Shown one piece after another: positions 12,226 through 25,064 of a stretch of DNA of 64,000 bases (positions within the stretch are counted from its first letter, which is position 1; each line of letters begins with the position of its first letter). Source of the DNA: Neocallimastix lanati (nom. inval.) (Eukaryota > Neocallimastigomycota > Neocallimastigomycetes > Neocallimastigales > Neocallimastigaceae). The stretch covers positions 56,001 through 120,000 of the forward strand of contig JACVTC010000103.1 of NCBI GenBank assembly GCA_016946835.1. Reading direction: 5' to 3'. The position numbers and the translations under genes are program-made. The notes under the pieces were generated by a model. It saw only the letters and a program-made list of their open reading frames with translations. It had not been told where the DNA came from and searched no databases.

Positions 12226-13207
12226 TTAAATAATGTATATAGTATATTTTTTTTTTCCATTTAAGATATCGATTGATAAAAAATATAAAATATGTATAAA
12301 ATTGTAGTTACATAACATAAATTTAACCAATCATAATGTAAATTGAATATAACCAATAATGTTATATTGTAATTAAAATGTATTTATTCCTTAATTTTTT
12401 TTTTTTTTTTAAAAAAAAGAATAAAGGAATGATAATAATATATGGATGAATATTTTTAAAATAGATATTTAATATTTCATTTTATTCTATTTTTAGTTAT
12501 CCTAATTCTAAACTATATTTTTTTAAATTTTTTTAAAAATATAACATATGATACTAATTTACTTCAGGACTTTAAATTTTTGATTTTTTTTTTTTTTTTT
12601 TAATAAAATTGTCATATTAAAATTTGTCATTTGTTATTTTCTACTAAAAAAAAAAAAGTTTTTTATTTTTTAATATGGAATGACATATAATGAAAATGTA
12701 TACATTTTAATTCAATTTATTCCTAATAAATAAATAGTATAATGATTTAGTTTCTTATTAATATAAATTTATTACTTTTTAAAATATATTTATATTATAT
12801 ATTATGTGATATAATTTATTTATACTATCTATTTATTTTATTATCTATTTATTTATTTTATTATTTATTTATTTATTAATATTTATTTATTTATATTTAT
12901 TTATTTATTTATATTTATTTATTTATATTTATTTATTTATTTATTTATATTTCATAATTACTTTTATTAAATTTTTGTTTAAATGATATATATGTAATAT
13001 AAATAAATTAGTAAAAAAAAATAAATAAAAAAAAAAATTAATAATGAATAAATGAAAATATTAAAAAAAAAAATTACTTTTTTCTCTAAAGTACTAAATA
13101 GTTAGAATATTATAATAACTCAAACTGTACTTTTTTATATAACATTTAATTAAAAATAAAAAAAAGAAAGAAAGAAAGAAAAAGTACAAACAAACAAACA
13201 AAAAAAA

Positions 13208-13239
<32 letters not shown>

Positions 13240-13514
13240 AAAAAAGAAAAAAAAGAAAAAAGGAAAAAAGAAAAAAAAATAAAAAGAAAAGAAAAATAGA
13301 AATACATCTCAATAATAATATTTAAATTAAAATTATAATAATTTCATATTAAATATCAATATATAAAAATTCTTCCTTTTTTTGACTTTTTTTCATCATA
13401 TAAATAAATTCTTTCGTTATTATTAATAATTAGGTTTAATTAAAAATATAATAAAAATTAAAGGTAATATACTTGTTTACTATATTTAATTTTTAATTTT
13501 AATATTTTTGTTTA

Positions 13515-13905
13515 TTGGTTGCATGTTTGGTTTTAAAGGAGTTAGTAGAATGATGGAAATTTCTAAATGGACATCTTTTAATGATATAATTCAGAGGAAT
13601 TTAAAAACAAAGAAAATATGAAACAATATATATATTACAATATAGTAAAAGTGTGAGTGAAAAAAAAAAAAAAAAAAAAAAATATTACAACTGAAGAAAT
13701 TAGTATTTTATGGGTATTATAAGAATCAGCCAGAAATTCTCTGAAGAGCGCTTAGGATTTAAACAATTTGTTGAAATTTTGTAAAAGCAGATCAGGCTTT
13801 AGGACTAGTATTATTGGAGTTCCAATAAGATAACGAAACTTTTAATAATCTTAAAGCAAGATATAATAGGGCAATAATGGAAAATACCATATCTCTATAA
13901 AAAAA
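13515..13905 (+). pseudogene. Decayed coding-like island of unknown origin
   Basis: Two short blocks (13515-13620 and 13690-13900) have coding-like composition in a sea of A/T, separated by a 25-base A-run. Plus-strand conceptual pieces include GCMFGFKGVSRMMEISKWT and EERLGFKQFVEIL, then QALGLVLLEFQ and FNNLKARYNRAIMENT in another frame, with stops and frame changes between them. I do not recognise the ancestral protein. This could equally be a weathered retroelement or a processed copy. Confidence 0.3.
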
Positions 13906-14492
13906 ATATATATATATAAACTGTATTAATCCTCATACTTTGGAAATGTTAAAACAAGATGGGTAATACGCTTAATACAAGATGTCAATTTCCTCTATTT
14001 TTCTTTTTTTTTTTTTTCTCAATTTCTAATTGCTTCTATTTCTACTCTTCTTCTAACTCTATAAAAAAAAACATCTACTAAACAAAATAATCTTGTGATA
14101 TAATTATATTTTTTAAATAATAAAAATATTAAAATTAAAATTAAAATATAGTAAATAACAATAAATTGTTTAAATTATATTTTAATATTGAAATAATTTA
14201 TAAAATATATTTGTGAAATACTAAAATATTTTATTATTAATATATTATTTTTATATTAATGAATATTTAATTAAAAATATAATAGAAAAAGTTTCAATAA
14301 TACAAATAAATTAGCAAGCAAGCAAATAATAAAAACTATCATATTAAATATATTAAGATAAAAATACACAAAAAAAAAATAAAAAAAAAAAAAAATCATT
14401 CAATAAAATTGTTAATAATAATAATAATAATATAATATTCCAAAATATAAAAATTATAATAATTAACTTTAACAACATAATAATAAAGCAAA

Positions 14493-16182
14493 ATGGTATC
14501 ACCTCCAAAACCTTGGGAAAGAGGTTATGTAAAAAATGCAAATACTACTGCTCCTTCAGCACCAGCTGAAACAGCTGTAGTTACAACAGATTCAGCAGTG
14601 AAAGATACAGCGTCCGATGCAACAGCCGTAGCAACATCATCTAATGCTCCTGCGTTACCACCAAGGCCAACAACCTCCTCATTAACAAGAACAGGTAAAA
14701 TTCATATAAATAAATATATATATATTATAATTATATAAACTTGGCTTCTTAAACTATTTATACAGTATAAGAAAAGAAATAAGAATTAATAATGTGAATA
14801 AAATTCATTCAAAAATTTATTATTAATTATTAAATTTATTTTTTTTTTTTTAATAATAAATTTAATTTTATTCACATTAATTCTTAAAATTTAATAAAAT
14901 TTACAATAAAATAATTTTAGTTATTTATATTTATATAATATTTATTTATTAAGAGAATTAGTATATATTTTATTAAATATTTAATCCAAAATTATATATG
15001 CTAAAAAGTTTAATAATAATTTATTATTTAAAAAATAATAGTTGTGAAATTTATTCAACATTTTGAAATTCATTTGTTATTAATATTTTTTCTTTTATTT
15101 ATATATATTATAATTGTCAATATTATTATTATTATTATTATTAACATTAGGTCTTGATTATGATACCTATGGATCTTCCTTAGGTTATAGTTCTTTAGGA
15201 TATGGAGGCTATGGTAGTTCATACGGTTACGGAGGATATAGTTCTTACTCACCATATAGTCGTTTTGGTAGTTATGGTGGCTACGGTGGACTTGGTTATT
15301 CATCTTATGGTGGTCTCGGTTATGGCTATAATCGAATGGGTTATGGTTATCCAGGTATGATGAATAATGAATTCTCATTAACTAGACAAATGGAAGAAAG
15401 TACACAAACAGCTTTTCAAACAATGAGCTCAATTGTTCAAGCATTTGGAGGTTTTGCTCAAATGTTAGATTCTACATTCATGGCTACTCATTCATCATTT
15501 ATGGCCATGGTTGGCGTTGCTGATCAATTAACACATTTAAGAGTAAATTTAGGTGAAATTCTATCTGCTTTTAATATAATAAAATATATCAAACGTTGGT
15601 TGGGTTTAGAAAAACCAAATATCAATGCTGCTGAATTTGAATCGTTTTCAAAGGATTCATCAAAATCTCAAGTTATAAAAAGTAATAAACATCAATCTAG
15701 CAAACCTGTCATTTTATTTGTTTTATTTATGTTTGGTCTTCCATACTTAATGACTAAAGTTATTAATATTATTAGGAGACGTCAACAACAACAAATGGGT
15801 ATGCTCCCTGGAAATGTACCAATGAATCCAGCATTAGCGGGTACTCAATCACTATCAGCCTTCCCAAGAAATGCTGAAGGTAAACCAATTATAGAATTTG
15901 CTAGATGCTTATACGATTTCCAAGCTCAAAGTCCAATGGAATTAGATATTAAAAAAGGTGATATAATTGCAATTATATCGAAACTTGATCAAAATGGTCA
16001 ACCAAGTCAATGGTGGAAAGGTAGATTACAGCATGGACCATCCGGTGTTTTTCCATCAAGTAAGTTTTATTAATTAATTAATTAGTTATTTAAAATAAAA
16101 AATAAAAAAAAATAAAAAATAAAATAGAAAATAGAAATTAAAATTAAAATTAAAAACAAAAAATAAAAAAAAAATAAAATAA

Positions 16183-16213
<31 letters not shown>

Positions 16214-16422
16214 TATTTAAAAATTAATCAATAAATAAATTAATTGAAAAAAAAAATAATTTTTATTAAATATTTTATTATATTATTAACTATTTTCTAA
16301 TAATAATAGATTATGTTGAATTAATTCCTACAAAGCAAGAAAAGAAAGTAAATGTAGAAAAACCAGCTGAACCAATAAAACAAGATATATCTTCATCTAA
16401 TTCTTCGGTCGTTTCTTCATAA
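14493..16422 (+). CDS. PEX13: Peroxin-13-like peroxisomal import docking protein (3 exons)
   Basis: Exons 14493-14694, 15151-16059 and 16310-16422 join in frame (GT-AG introns of 456 and 250 bp) to 407 residues. The start MVSPPKPWERG resembles the usual Pex13 N-terminus (PPKPWE). Then follow an Ala/Thr-rich linker, a Gly/Tyr-rich tract (about residues 68-125, GYGGYGSSYGYGGYSS), the conserved helical middle, and a membrane segment PVILFVLFMFGLPYLM (about 255-275) followed by basic residues. The C-terminal SH3 domain (about 312-380) has ARCLYDF, WWKGR and, rebuilt only by splicing exon 3, GVFPSNYVELIP. In other fungi Pex13 sits in the peroxisomal membrane; its SH3 domain binds Pex14 and Pex5, and its Tyr/Gly-rich region helps form the import gate. 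All expected parts are intact, so the identity is firm. What matrix it serves in an anaerobe is unknown. Confidence 0.92.
14781..14885. other. Long imperfect hairpin inside PEX13 intron 1
   Basis: The left arm starting AAGAATTAATAATGTGAATA (14781) and the right arm ending TTCACATTAATTCTT (14885) are inverted copies. They pair over about 34 bases per arm with a 3-nt and an about 8-nt bulge, around an AT-rich loop that includes a T-run. It could be a small inverted-repeat element remnant or a structure that brings the splice sites together. Confidence 0.6.
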
Positions 16423-16435
16423 ACATTTTAATAAA

Positions 16436-16471
<36 letters not shown>

Positions 16472-16567
16472 AAAGAGAATACTTACAACCTTAAAAGCAT
16501 TAATAACTATAATTTTAAATTTTAATTATTATATATTTATACGTATATAAACAAATTATTCGATTTA

Positions 16568-16616
<49 letters not shown>

Positions 16617-17568
16617 TATATATACATATATTTATATTTTATATAATATAAAAACAAATCAATACACAATACAATAAAATAATAATAAAATAATAATAAT
16701 ATATATTTATATATATAATAAAATAAAACAAAACAAAAAAAAAAAAATAAAAAAAATAAAAAAGTCATTATATCTATTAAATTAATACTATTATTTTTTT
16801 TTTCTTTCTTTTTTATCTTTTTATCTATATTCATCATGAACAATACTATTTTGTTAATGATTATAAATAATTACTTAATAAATAAATAAATAAATAAATA
16901 AAAAAAAAATTAATTAAAAAGAATAAAATAATAAAAAAATAATTAATAATAATAATAATAAAATAAAAAAAAAAAAAATAAAGAAAAAATAATTTAAAAA
17001 AAATATATAAAATAATAATAATAATTAATAATTAACAATAATAGATTATTTAAAAATAATGATTAATAAAAATAATAATAATTAATAAAAATATATAAAA
17101 TAATAATAATAATTAATAATTAACAATAATAGATTATTTAAAAATAATGATTAATAAAAATAATAATAATTAATAAAAATAATGATAATTATATATATAT
17201 AATTATTAAAAAAATAAAATAAATAAATAAATAATTATTATTACTAATGAAAAATAAGATTATAATATTAATTATTTTTAAAAAAAAAAAAATAATAATA
17301 ATAAAATAAAATAATAATAATAATAAATTTAAATAAAATAACAAAATAAAGAAAATAATAATAATAATATAAAAATTAAAAAAGTTTTCTTTTTTTTTCT
17401 TTTTTTTTTTTTTTTTTGATACTATATTTAATTAAAAGAATTAAAAGATAAATTTGTTAAAGGTATTACTTTTTCAATAATAATGAATTTATTTTAAATT
17501 GACAGTTGAGATTTTTCATATATGAAGAAAAAGGAAAAATTCATTAGTAAATTCTATAAAAAAAAAAA

Positions 17569-17608
<40 letters not shown>

Positions 17609-17680
17609 TATAAAAAATAACGTTAAAAAGTTAAATTAAAAAAAAAAAAATCTTTCTAACAAATATCCAATTTGCCAAGG
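16423..17680. other. AT-rich spacer downstream of PEX13
   Basis: Short-period A/T repeats including a 46-base A-run (16569-16614). No gene is seen. The minus-strand Phe-rich frame here is just the A-runs read on the other strand. The PEX13 3'UTR and polyadenylation site must lie in the first 150 bp. Confidence 0.7.
17003..17179. repeat. 88-bp tandem duplication
   Basis: The unit beginning ATATATAAAATAATAATA starts at 17003 and again at 17091 and is repeated nearly perfectly, giving an exact period of 88 bp. Confidence 0.85.
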
Positions 17681-17973
17681 GAAGCTTTGTACGTATCTCA
17701 TTGGATTAGGTTAATGGGTTTCTACTTTAAAAAAGAAAAGTTAAGAAGTGGAGAGACACTCAGAAAAAAAAAAAAAAACATACTAAAAAAATTCTCTGCA
17801 GTTAAATGCATGTCAGAACGTCAATGTTTGAATATTAAGTAACGCCCGTCCAGCAGGGACAATATCCGCCCCTGAGAAAAAAGCCTACAAAAAATATTGT
17901 GACTACACCCAATATTTCTATACCTTATAAAAGAGGAGGGATGATAATAAATGTGGTACACATCGGAAGTTTA

Positions 17974-18011
<38 letters not shown>
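17681..18011 (+). mobile_element. Non-coding island ending in 36 A (retroposon-like)
   Basis: About 300 bp with unusually high G+C for the region, containing a perfect small hairpin GTCC-AGCAG-GGAC (around 17849) and CCGCCCCTG nearby, and ending in an A-run at 17976-18011. An internal 15-base A-run near 17770 may mark a boundary between two copies. No frame of note. A poly(A)-tailed, non-coding, locally GC-rich block suggests a SINE or a 5'-truncated LINE of a family not otherwise in the window. Confidence 0.4.
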
Positions 18012-18014
<3 letters not shown>

Positions 18015-18552
18015 AATATAACTATTCAACAGATGGAAAAGCATATAAATTAAATTAATTTCAAAATATATATATTATATATAATAAATAATAATTTAGA
18101 ATATATATGATTATTATTAATTTTTGATTTTTTAAAAAAAAAAAAAAAAAGTTTAAATCTTTTATTTAAGGTAATAATAAAAATCTTTATATATATATAT
18201 AATATGGACTTTGATAAGTTTAATTAATTTTTGAAAAAATAAAATTTAAAAAAAAAAAAAAATAAAATAAAATTTTAATAAATTAAATATGGATAATTTT
18301 TTATTTAGATCTATTTAACTATAAGGCACTTTAAATAGTATGGAATAATATAGAGCTGCGCCATAAATAAAGAATTAGTAGTATTAATTGATAAATATAT
18401 TTATAAATATTTTTTTACTATTTAAAATAAAAAATAAAATAAAAAAATAATTAATTAAAAAAATTAAATAACAATAATAAAATAATAATAATAATAAAAT
18501 AATAATAATAAAATAATAATAATAATAATAATAATAAAATAGTAATAATAAA

Positions 18553-18594
<42 letters not shown>

Positions 18595-18831
18595 TACTAA
18601 GTTAACCTAATTATTATTTATTTTTTTTTTATTATTTTTTATATAAATTAAAATAATATAAACATTAAATATAAAAAAAAAAAAAAAAAAAAATTAGGTT
18701 GACATAGACTCATATCTCATATAAACATTAAAAGTCATATTTTAAAAAAAAAAAAATATATATATATATATATATAATATTTTTTAATTATTTTATTCAT
18801 GATTTATTATTTTATTATATCTATTTTATGT

Positions 18832-18862
<31 letters not shown>

Positions 18863-20984
18863 TTAATTTATTTTATAGATAATTATACATAATATTTTTA
18901 ATTTAATTAATTATATTCATAAATAGTCCTTAAAATAATATAAATAAATATTTTATTTTATTATTTTAGATTTCCTTTTTATTAATAACATGATTATTTA
19001 TTATTATTCATACAATCCTAAGCTATTAATTTTTAGCTCTATATCAATATTAAACAACTTTATTAAATTTTTTTTTTTATTCATTAAAGTAGATAAAAAT
19101 TTAAAGGTAAATAATCTAAATTAAAAACTAATGTAAAAAAAAAAAAAAAAATTTCTTTTAATAACAGTTCCGTAATATTATTTTTATATCTTAAAATATC
19201 TTCTTTTTTAATGACTTTTATTAATATTAATCTTCATTCCGATAATGAGATTAATAAATATATTCCTATTTATTAATAAGATTTTATGTGTTTTAAAAGA
19301 TAATGAAATAATAAAATTCTATATAAATTTTAAAATTAGAACAAAAGTAATATAAAATAATTTTTTTTTTCTTTTTTCATTGATAATTTTATTAAAAAGA
19401 TTTTATTTTTATTTTATTTTGTTTATCAATTTGTACGAACGACTGCGACTATCTCTTTTCTCCTTTCTTTCTTTGAAATATATCTTATTTAATAATAAAA
19501 TGATAAAATAATACAAGTACTAAATAATATATAAATAAGATATATTATATGTATGTTAATATGTATAAGAAGAAAGAGAAAAAAGAAAAAAAAAATAAAA
19601 TTTACTAATTTCATAATAATATATAATATTATAATATTTCTTTATATCATATAAATAAAATGATATGAAAAATCCCTAAAAAAAAAATTCATATTTAATT
19701 TTACCAAAAAAAAAAAATTTATTATTTTTTATTTTTTGATTAGAACTTTTTTTCGATATTAAAAAAATTTAACCTTTCCATAATTATTTAATTTATGAAA
19801 TCTAATCCTTTAATATATATTTATTTTTTTTATCTAAAATTATTTTATTATATCAACTTTTTTATTATTATTTTATTTATTTATTTATTTATTAATTAAT
19901 TAAATAATTAAATAATTATTATTTATCTATCTATTTATTTATTTTTTAATTATTTTTTTAATTAAGATTGATAATAACTTTATTTTTATCTTTTTTAAAA
20001 AAAAATAAAAAATTTGGAAATAAATACTTATATATATTTTAATATAATAAAATGTAATATAATATATAGTAAAAATTAAATAATAATTCGAAATAAATTG
20101 AAAAAAAGATAATTAATCAAAAAAAAAATTATAAAGTAAATAAAATAAATAAAATAATAAAATAACAAAAAAAAAAAAAAGAATAAATATAAAATTTTTT
20201 AAAAAATATAAAAAAGAGTCTCTTTTCATTTCTTTATATTTATTTATAATTCTAAATAAAAAAAATATTATAAATTTTAAAAATTTAAGGGTAATAATAA
20301 TAAAAAAAAAAAAGAATAATAATAAAAGAAAAAAAAAAGAAAAAAACAATAAAAGAGAGAAAAGAAAAAAAAAAAGAAAAAAACAATAAAAGAGAGAAAA
20401 GAAAAAAAAAAAGAAAAAAAATACATATATATTAAATATTAAAATAATAATATCAATAGAAATATTGATATATTATTATATATTTTATTTTAATATATTA
20501 AAATATACCTTTTAAATGATATCTATTATTATTTCCAATATTTAAAGAATTATAAATTATTGTTATTATTATTATTTTTTTTTCAATATCTTGTTATTAT
20601 ATAATTTTATTTATTCGTTTTTACAATTATTATTATTACAAAATATTGTTATAAATATAATATTTTGTAAATTGAGACAGACATTTCATAATAATAATAT
20701 TATTATTTATTGATTCTTTACTGAATCGAAACGGAAAACTTTAATAATTTATTCATATATAATTTAAGATTTTATAACATCATTTTATTTTATTTAAATT
20801 TTTTTTAAAAAATAATAATAAATAATTAAAGAATTGTATAAACTTTTATTTAAAAAATATATATTGTGAATAATATAAAATATTGAAAATTAAAAAACTA
20901 CAGAAATAATATAAATAAATGAAATAAATAAATAAATATAAATAAATATAAATAAATATAAATAAATAGATAAATAGTTTAAAT
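18012..20984. other. AT-rich spacer upstream of the dephospho-CoA kinase gene
   Basis: About 3 kb of AT sequence, with AAT microsatellites at 18475-18590 and a tandem copy of the segment ACAATAAAAGAGAGAAAAG at 20347 and 20386. No supportable gene. The last 60 bp before the ATG is an AAATATAAAT repeat, so the kinase start codon is well isolated. Confidence 0.65.
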
Positions 20985-21093
20985 ATGTTCGTAATAGGAT
21001 TAACAGGAGGAATTTGTTCAGGAAAATCTACAGTTGCTAAACTATTACATGAAAGAGTAAATAATATTTTATTTACATAATACTATTAAATTA

Positions 21094-21125
<32 letters not shown>

Positions 21126-21618
21126 CTAGGACCTTTTAATATTTAAAAATTTTTAAAATTGAAATTCAATTTCTATTTTTATTTTTAATTAATGATTTCT
21201 TGAAATTTGATTTTTCCTTTTTTTTTTTTTTTTTTAATTATTTAATTATAGTTATATATAATATTTTCGTCACAGTCACTGATAAATATTTTATTTTATA
21301 GTAGTTTTGATATAAAATTATATATATATTATATCTATATTTAAAATTTACAAATTAAATTTTTAATAAATATCTTTTAAATCCTTTTTTTTTTTTTTTT
21401 TATATATATATTTTTTTTCGAATTTCAAAAATTAATATTAATTGATATCATATTTTTTTTTTTTTTTTAAAAAATATATATACAGTTAGGAATAAAATGT
21501 ATAGATGCTGATAGAAAAGCACATGAAGCTTACAAGTTAGGAACTCCTACCTATGATAAAGTAATATATAAATATAAATAATAATAATATAATAGATAAA
21601 ATTTAAAATGTAATTTCT

Positions 21619-21690
<72 letters not shown>

Positions 21691-23145
21691 CATATTCTTA
21701 AAATTTATTTATTAATTTATTATTTACTATTGATATAATTAAATAATAAAAGTTAATTAAAGTATTTGGAGTTGATATTATAAACCCAGAAACGAAAGAA
21801 ATTGAAAGAAATGCCCTCGGTAAAATAGTATTTACTTCAAAAGAAAAGGTAAATTAATTTTTCACCAAATTTTTTATATATTAATTTATTCATATTATAT
21901 ATTATTAATAATAATGATATATATATATATATATTTTTTTTTTTTTTACTATATATATATATATAAAATATATAAAATTTTAAATAATATGAACAAACTT
22001 TTAACTTTGTCTTTATTATAATATTTTATATATTATTTTTTTTTTTTTTAATTTTTTAATTTTTTTTAAAATTATTATTATTATTATTATTATTATTTTT
22101 TTTTTCATATTTATAATTTAAATGAAAGAGAGTTGAATTAAATAATATTGTATGGCCAGCGACTAAAGAAATTGTTAAAAAAGAAATAGAAAATTCAAAA
22201 GATAATGTAATGATTGTTTTAGAAGCTGCACTTTTGATAGAAGCAGGTTGGGATGATTTATGTGGTAAATAAAGTTATTATTATTTTTTTTTTTTTTAAA
22301 ATTTCATTTTAAAATTAATATTAATATTAATATTATTTTTTTTCTTTACTTTTTACAGTGATTTTAAAATTTTTTATTTTATAAATATTTTTAAAATTTA
22401 AAATGATTTTTGAAATTTCATTTTTACAAAAATTTTTAAAATTTAAAATGAATTTTAAAATTAACATTATAATTTATAAATTGCCTTTTTTTTTTTTATT
22501 TATTTATAATTAACTATATTTGTATTTATATTTATTTTTTTTTTTTAAATTATTTATTTATTATTATTTTTTTTTTGTTGATATTCTAATTTAATTTTAT
22601 TTAATATTTATTATAATATTATATTTTAAAATAATTTATTTATTGTTTATCAATTATTAAATAATAACTTCAACTAAATAATTTTATTATTGTATTTATT
22701 CAATAAAAACAAAAAAACAAAAAACAAAAAACAAAAAACAAAAATAATACTAATAAAATAATACTACAAAAATAATACTACATATAAAATAATACTACTA
22801 AAATACTAATAACAAAATAATACTACTAATATAATACTACAATAATAATAACAATATAATTAATTATATAATAAAAACAATAATAATAATAATAAATATA
22901 TAAATAATAAAGATGAAATATGGACTACAGAAACTGATGATGATATAGCTGTTACAAGATTAATGAATCGAAATCAGTTAACAAAAGAAGAAGCAATAAA
23001 ACGAATGAATTCACAGCTATCTAATAAGGAAAGAAATAAACACGCCAAAGTAATTATAAGAAATGATTCTAATGATATTGATGCATTATGGTATCAAATA
23101 CAAAAATCAATTGTACATTCTCAAAAGAAAAGTGCATTACTTTAG
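20985..23145 (+). CDS. Dephospho-CoA kinase, last step of CoA synthesis (5 exons)
   Basis: Exons 20985-21056, 21486-21560, 21753-21848, 22129-22264 and 22913-23145 splice in frame at GT-AG borders (introns 429, 192, 280 and 648 bp) to 203 residues, the usual size for a stand-alone CoaE/Cab5-type enzyme. It phosphorylates the ribose 3'-OH of dephospho-CoA with ATP to give CoA. Visible family features in order: P-loop GGICSGKST (residues 8-16); CIDADRKAHE (about 29-38) in the substrate region; LEAALLIEAGW (about 112-122); DEIW, whose Asp codon is created by the exon 4/5 junction; RLMNRN and the EEAIKRMNSQ helix with trailing KVIIRNDS. No fusion to phosphopantetheine adenylyltransferase is present, unlike animal CoA synthase. 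No targeting signal is evident. Intron 2 holds a 71-base T-run. Confidence 0.93.
21620..21690. repeat. 71-base T homopolymer inside intron 2 of the kinase gene
   Basis: This is the longest pure homopolymer in the window, occupying more than a third of a 192-bp intron, about 60 bases before the 3' splice site. It could serve as an extreme polypyrimidine tract, or may simply be a slippage product. The exact length in an assembly is uncertain. Confidence 0.8.
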
Positions 23146-23678
23146 TTTTTTTTTTTTTTTTTTTTTTTTTTTCTTTTCTTTTTTCATCCCTTAAATAAAG
23201 TTTTAATATTATTTATAAAATATTAAAAAAAATTTTTTTTTCATTCTTTTTAATTATTACCAATTTTTCTATCGAAGATATAAACTATGATTCAAAATTC
23301 ATAAAAATATAATGGTTTATTAATAAAAAAAAAAAAAAAAAAAAATTATTATTAAAGATAAGGGAATTAATTATATATATATATATTAGTTTTCTTTAGT
23401 TGAATAAAGTTTTAATTATAAATTGTATAGATATAATAACAATAAATAAATAATAATAAAAAAAATAAGAAATAATAAAAAATAATAATAATAAATATAT
23501 ATAAAAAAAAAATAAAAATAAAAATAAAAATAAAAATAAAAAAAATAAAAATAAAAAGTAAAATTGATATATAATTTTATTATTAGAATTTCTTTTTTTT
23601 TTTTGTCGTTATTTGTAAAGTCGATTTTTTTTATAGTATCAATGAGTTAGCAACAACGACAGCATAATAATAATTATA

Positions 23679-23716
<38 letters not shown>

Positions 23717-24251
23717 TATCATTATTATCAATTATTATCCTTATTATCATTCATCTTTACTGGGAAACAAATCTAGTTAAGGAACCTTCCTTAGAAAGTT
23801 TAGAATCAAATGATAACATATTTAGTAAGATTAATTAATTAATTAATCAATGAAAATTACATATTATATATATAAATTCTTAATATTTTTATTTTATATT
23901 ATTTATCATTTATTTTTATTATTTATTTTTATTATTTATTTACATTTCTTTTTTTGAGATACATATTTAAGGTTTCTTAAAAAAAAGAAAAGTGAGAGAA
24001 TGGTCTATAAATATAAAATAGATGAACTTTTATTACTATTTTTTATTTTATTTTATTATATATACATATATATATATATATTTTTTTTTTTTTAATTTAT
24101 TAAATATCAAAAGTAATAGTTAACTGTCTATATTTAATAGAAATTAATTTATTATATAAAGAACAACTACTATAATGATAAATTTCCTTGATCATATTAA
24201 AATATACCATCCATATAATTATAATTATAATTATAATTAATTAGTAACTAA

Positions 24252-24283
<32 letters not shown>

Positions 24284-24640
24284 TTTTATTTGACATTTCT
24301 ATTGGATCATATAATTAGAATTATATTACTAATATAAGAGATAAAATAAAATTTTAAATGAATAAATTCAATTGAAAATGGCTACATTTATAAAAAAATT
24401 TTTCTGTAAAAAAAAAAAAATAAATTAATTTAAAAACATAAAAAAAAATTTTGATTTTTTATAAAAACGACAAAAACTAAAAATAAAACAAAAAACAAAA
24501 AACAAAAAACAAATGAACAATATATATTGTATTTGATAATGATAATAATAGTTATAATTATTAGATTGAAATTAATTTTTTATTATTAAATTTTTAATTT
24601 TATTCATTCTATTTGTATTTTGGTATTAAATATATATATA
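23146..24640. other. AT-rich spacer with two small non-AT patches
   Basis: Mostly A/T repeats. Short unique patches occur at 23620-23680 (GTCGTTATTTGTAAAGTCG) and 23755-23830 (ACTGGGAAACAAATCTAG), too short to classify. No gene seen. Confidence 0.6.
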
Positions 24641-24840
24641 TATAAACCTCAAAATTTCTCTGACTCTTAAAAGATTTTTAGCAAAAAAGCGTTTGCCCGA
24701 CACAATATTATGTCAAAGAAAAAATAAATTGGAATTTTTTTTTTTTTTTAAATTAGGATAAAAGTTACACATTATGTCAATTTAATGAAGAGGAATAAAC
24801 CTATTTGAAATGATCAAGACTGAAGAATTGAAGAAACCTC

Positions 24841-24871
<31 letters not shown>
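24641..24871 (+). mobile_element. Non-coding island ending in 29 A (retroposon-like)
   Basis: About 200 bp of higher-complexity sequence (AAAAAAGCGTTTGCCCGACA near 24690, with a T-run in the middle) closes with CCTCG and an A-run at 24843-24871. No coding frame. Same architecture as the islands ending at 9568 and 18011, but no obvious sequence identity with them. Confidence 0.35.
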
Positions 24872-24873
<2 letters not shown>

Positions 24874-25064
24874 AAATATATAATTAGAACAATTTATATT
24901 ATTTTTATATATCCTTCATACACTACTAATACTCTTAATAGAAATCATAAATAAAAAAATGTTAAGATGTTACTTTAATTGATAATTAAAGTATCTTCTT
25001 TTGTGTATATTTTATTAAAGAATAATTTTATAAATGCAAATATTGATAATATTGAGATCTAAAT

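Larger units (their letters stand above)
9569..13514. other. AT-rich intergenic spacer
   Basis: About 3.9 kb of A/T-rich sequence with many homopolymers and short tandem repeats (listed separately). Small frames here encode only Ile/Leu/Tyr/Phe runs produced by TAA/AAT microsatellites and are not regarded as genes. Confidence 0.7.

Noticed and set aside
11952-12260. 102-codon Tyr/Leu/Ile minus-strand frame
   Set aside because: Generated by TAAATAA repeats; no conserved feature or transcript signal.
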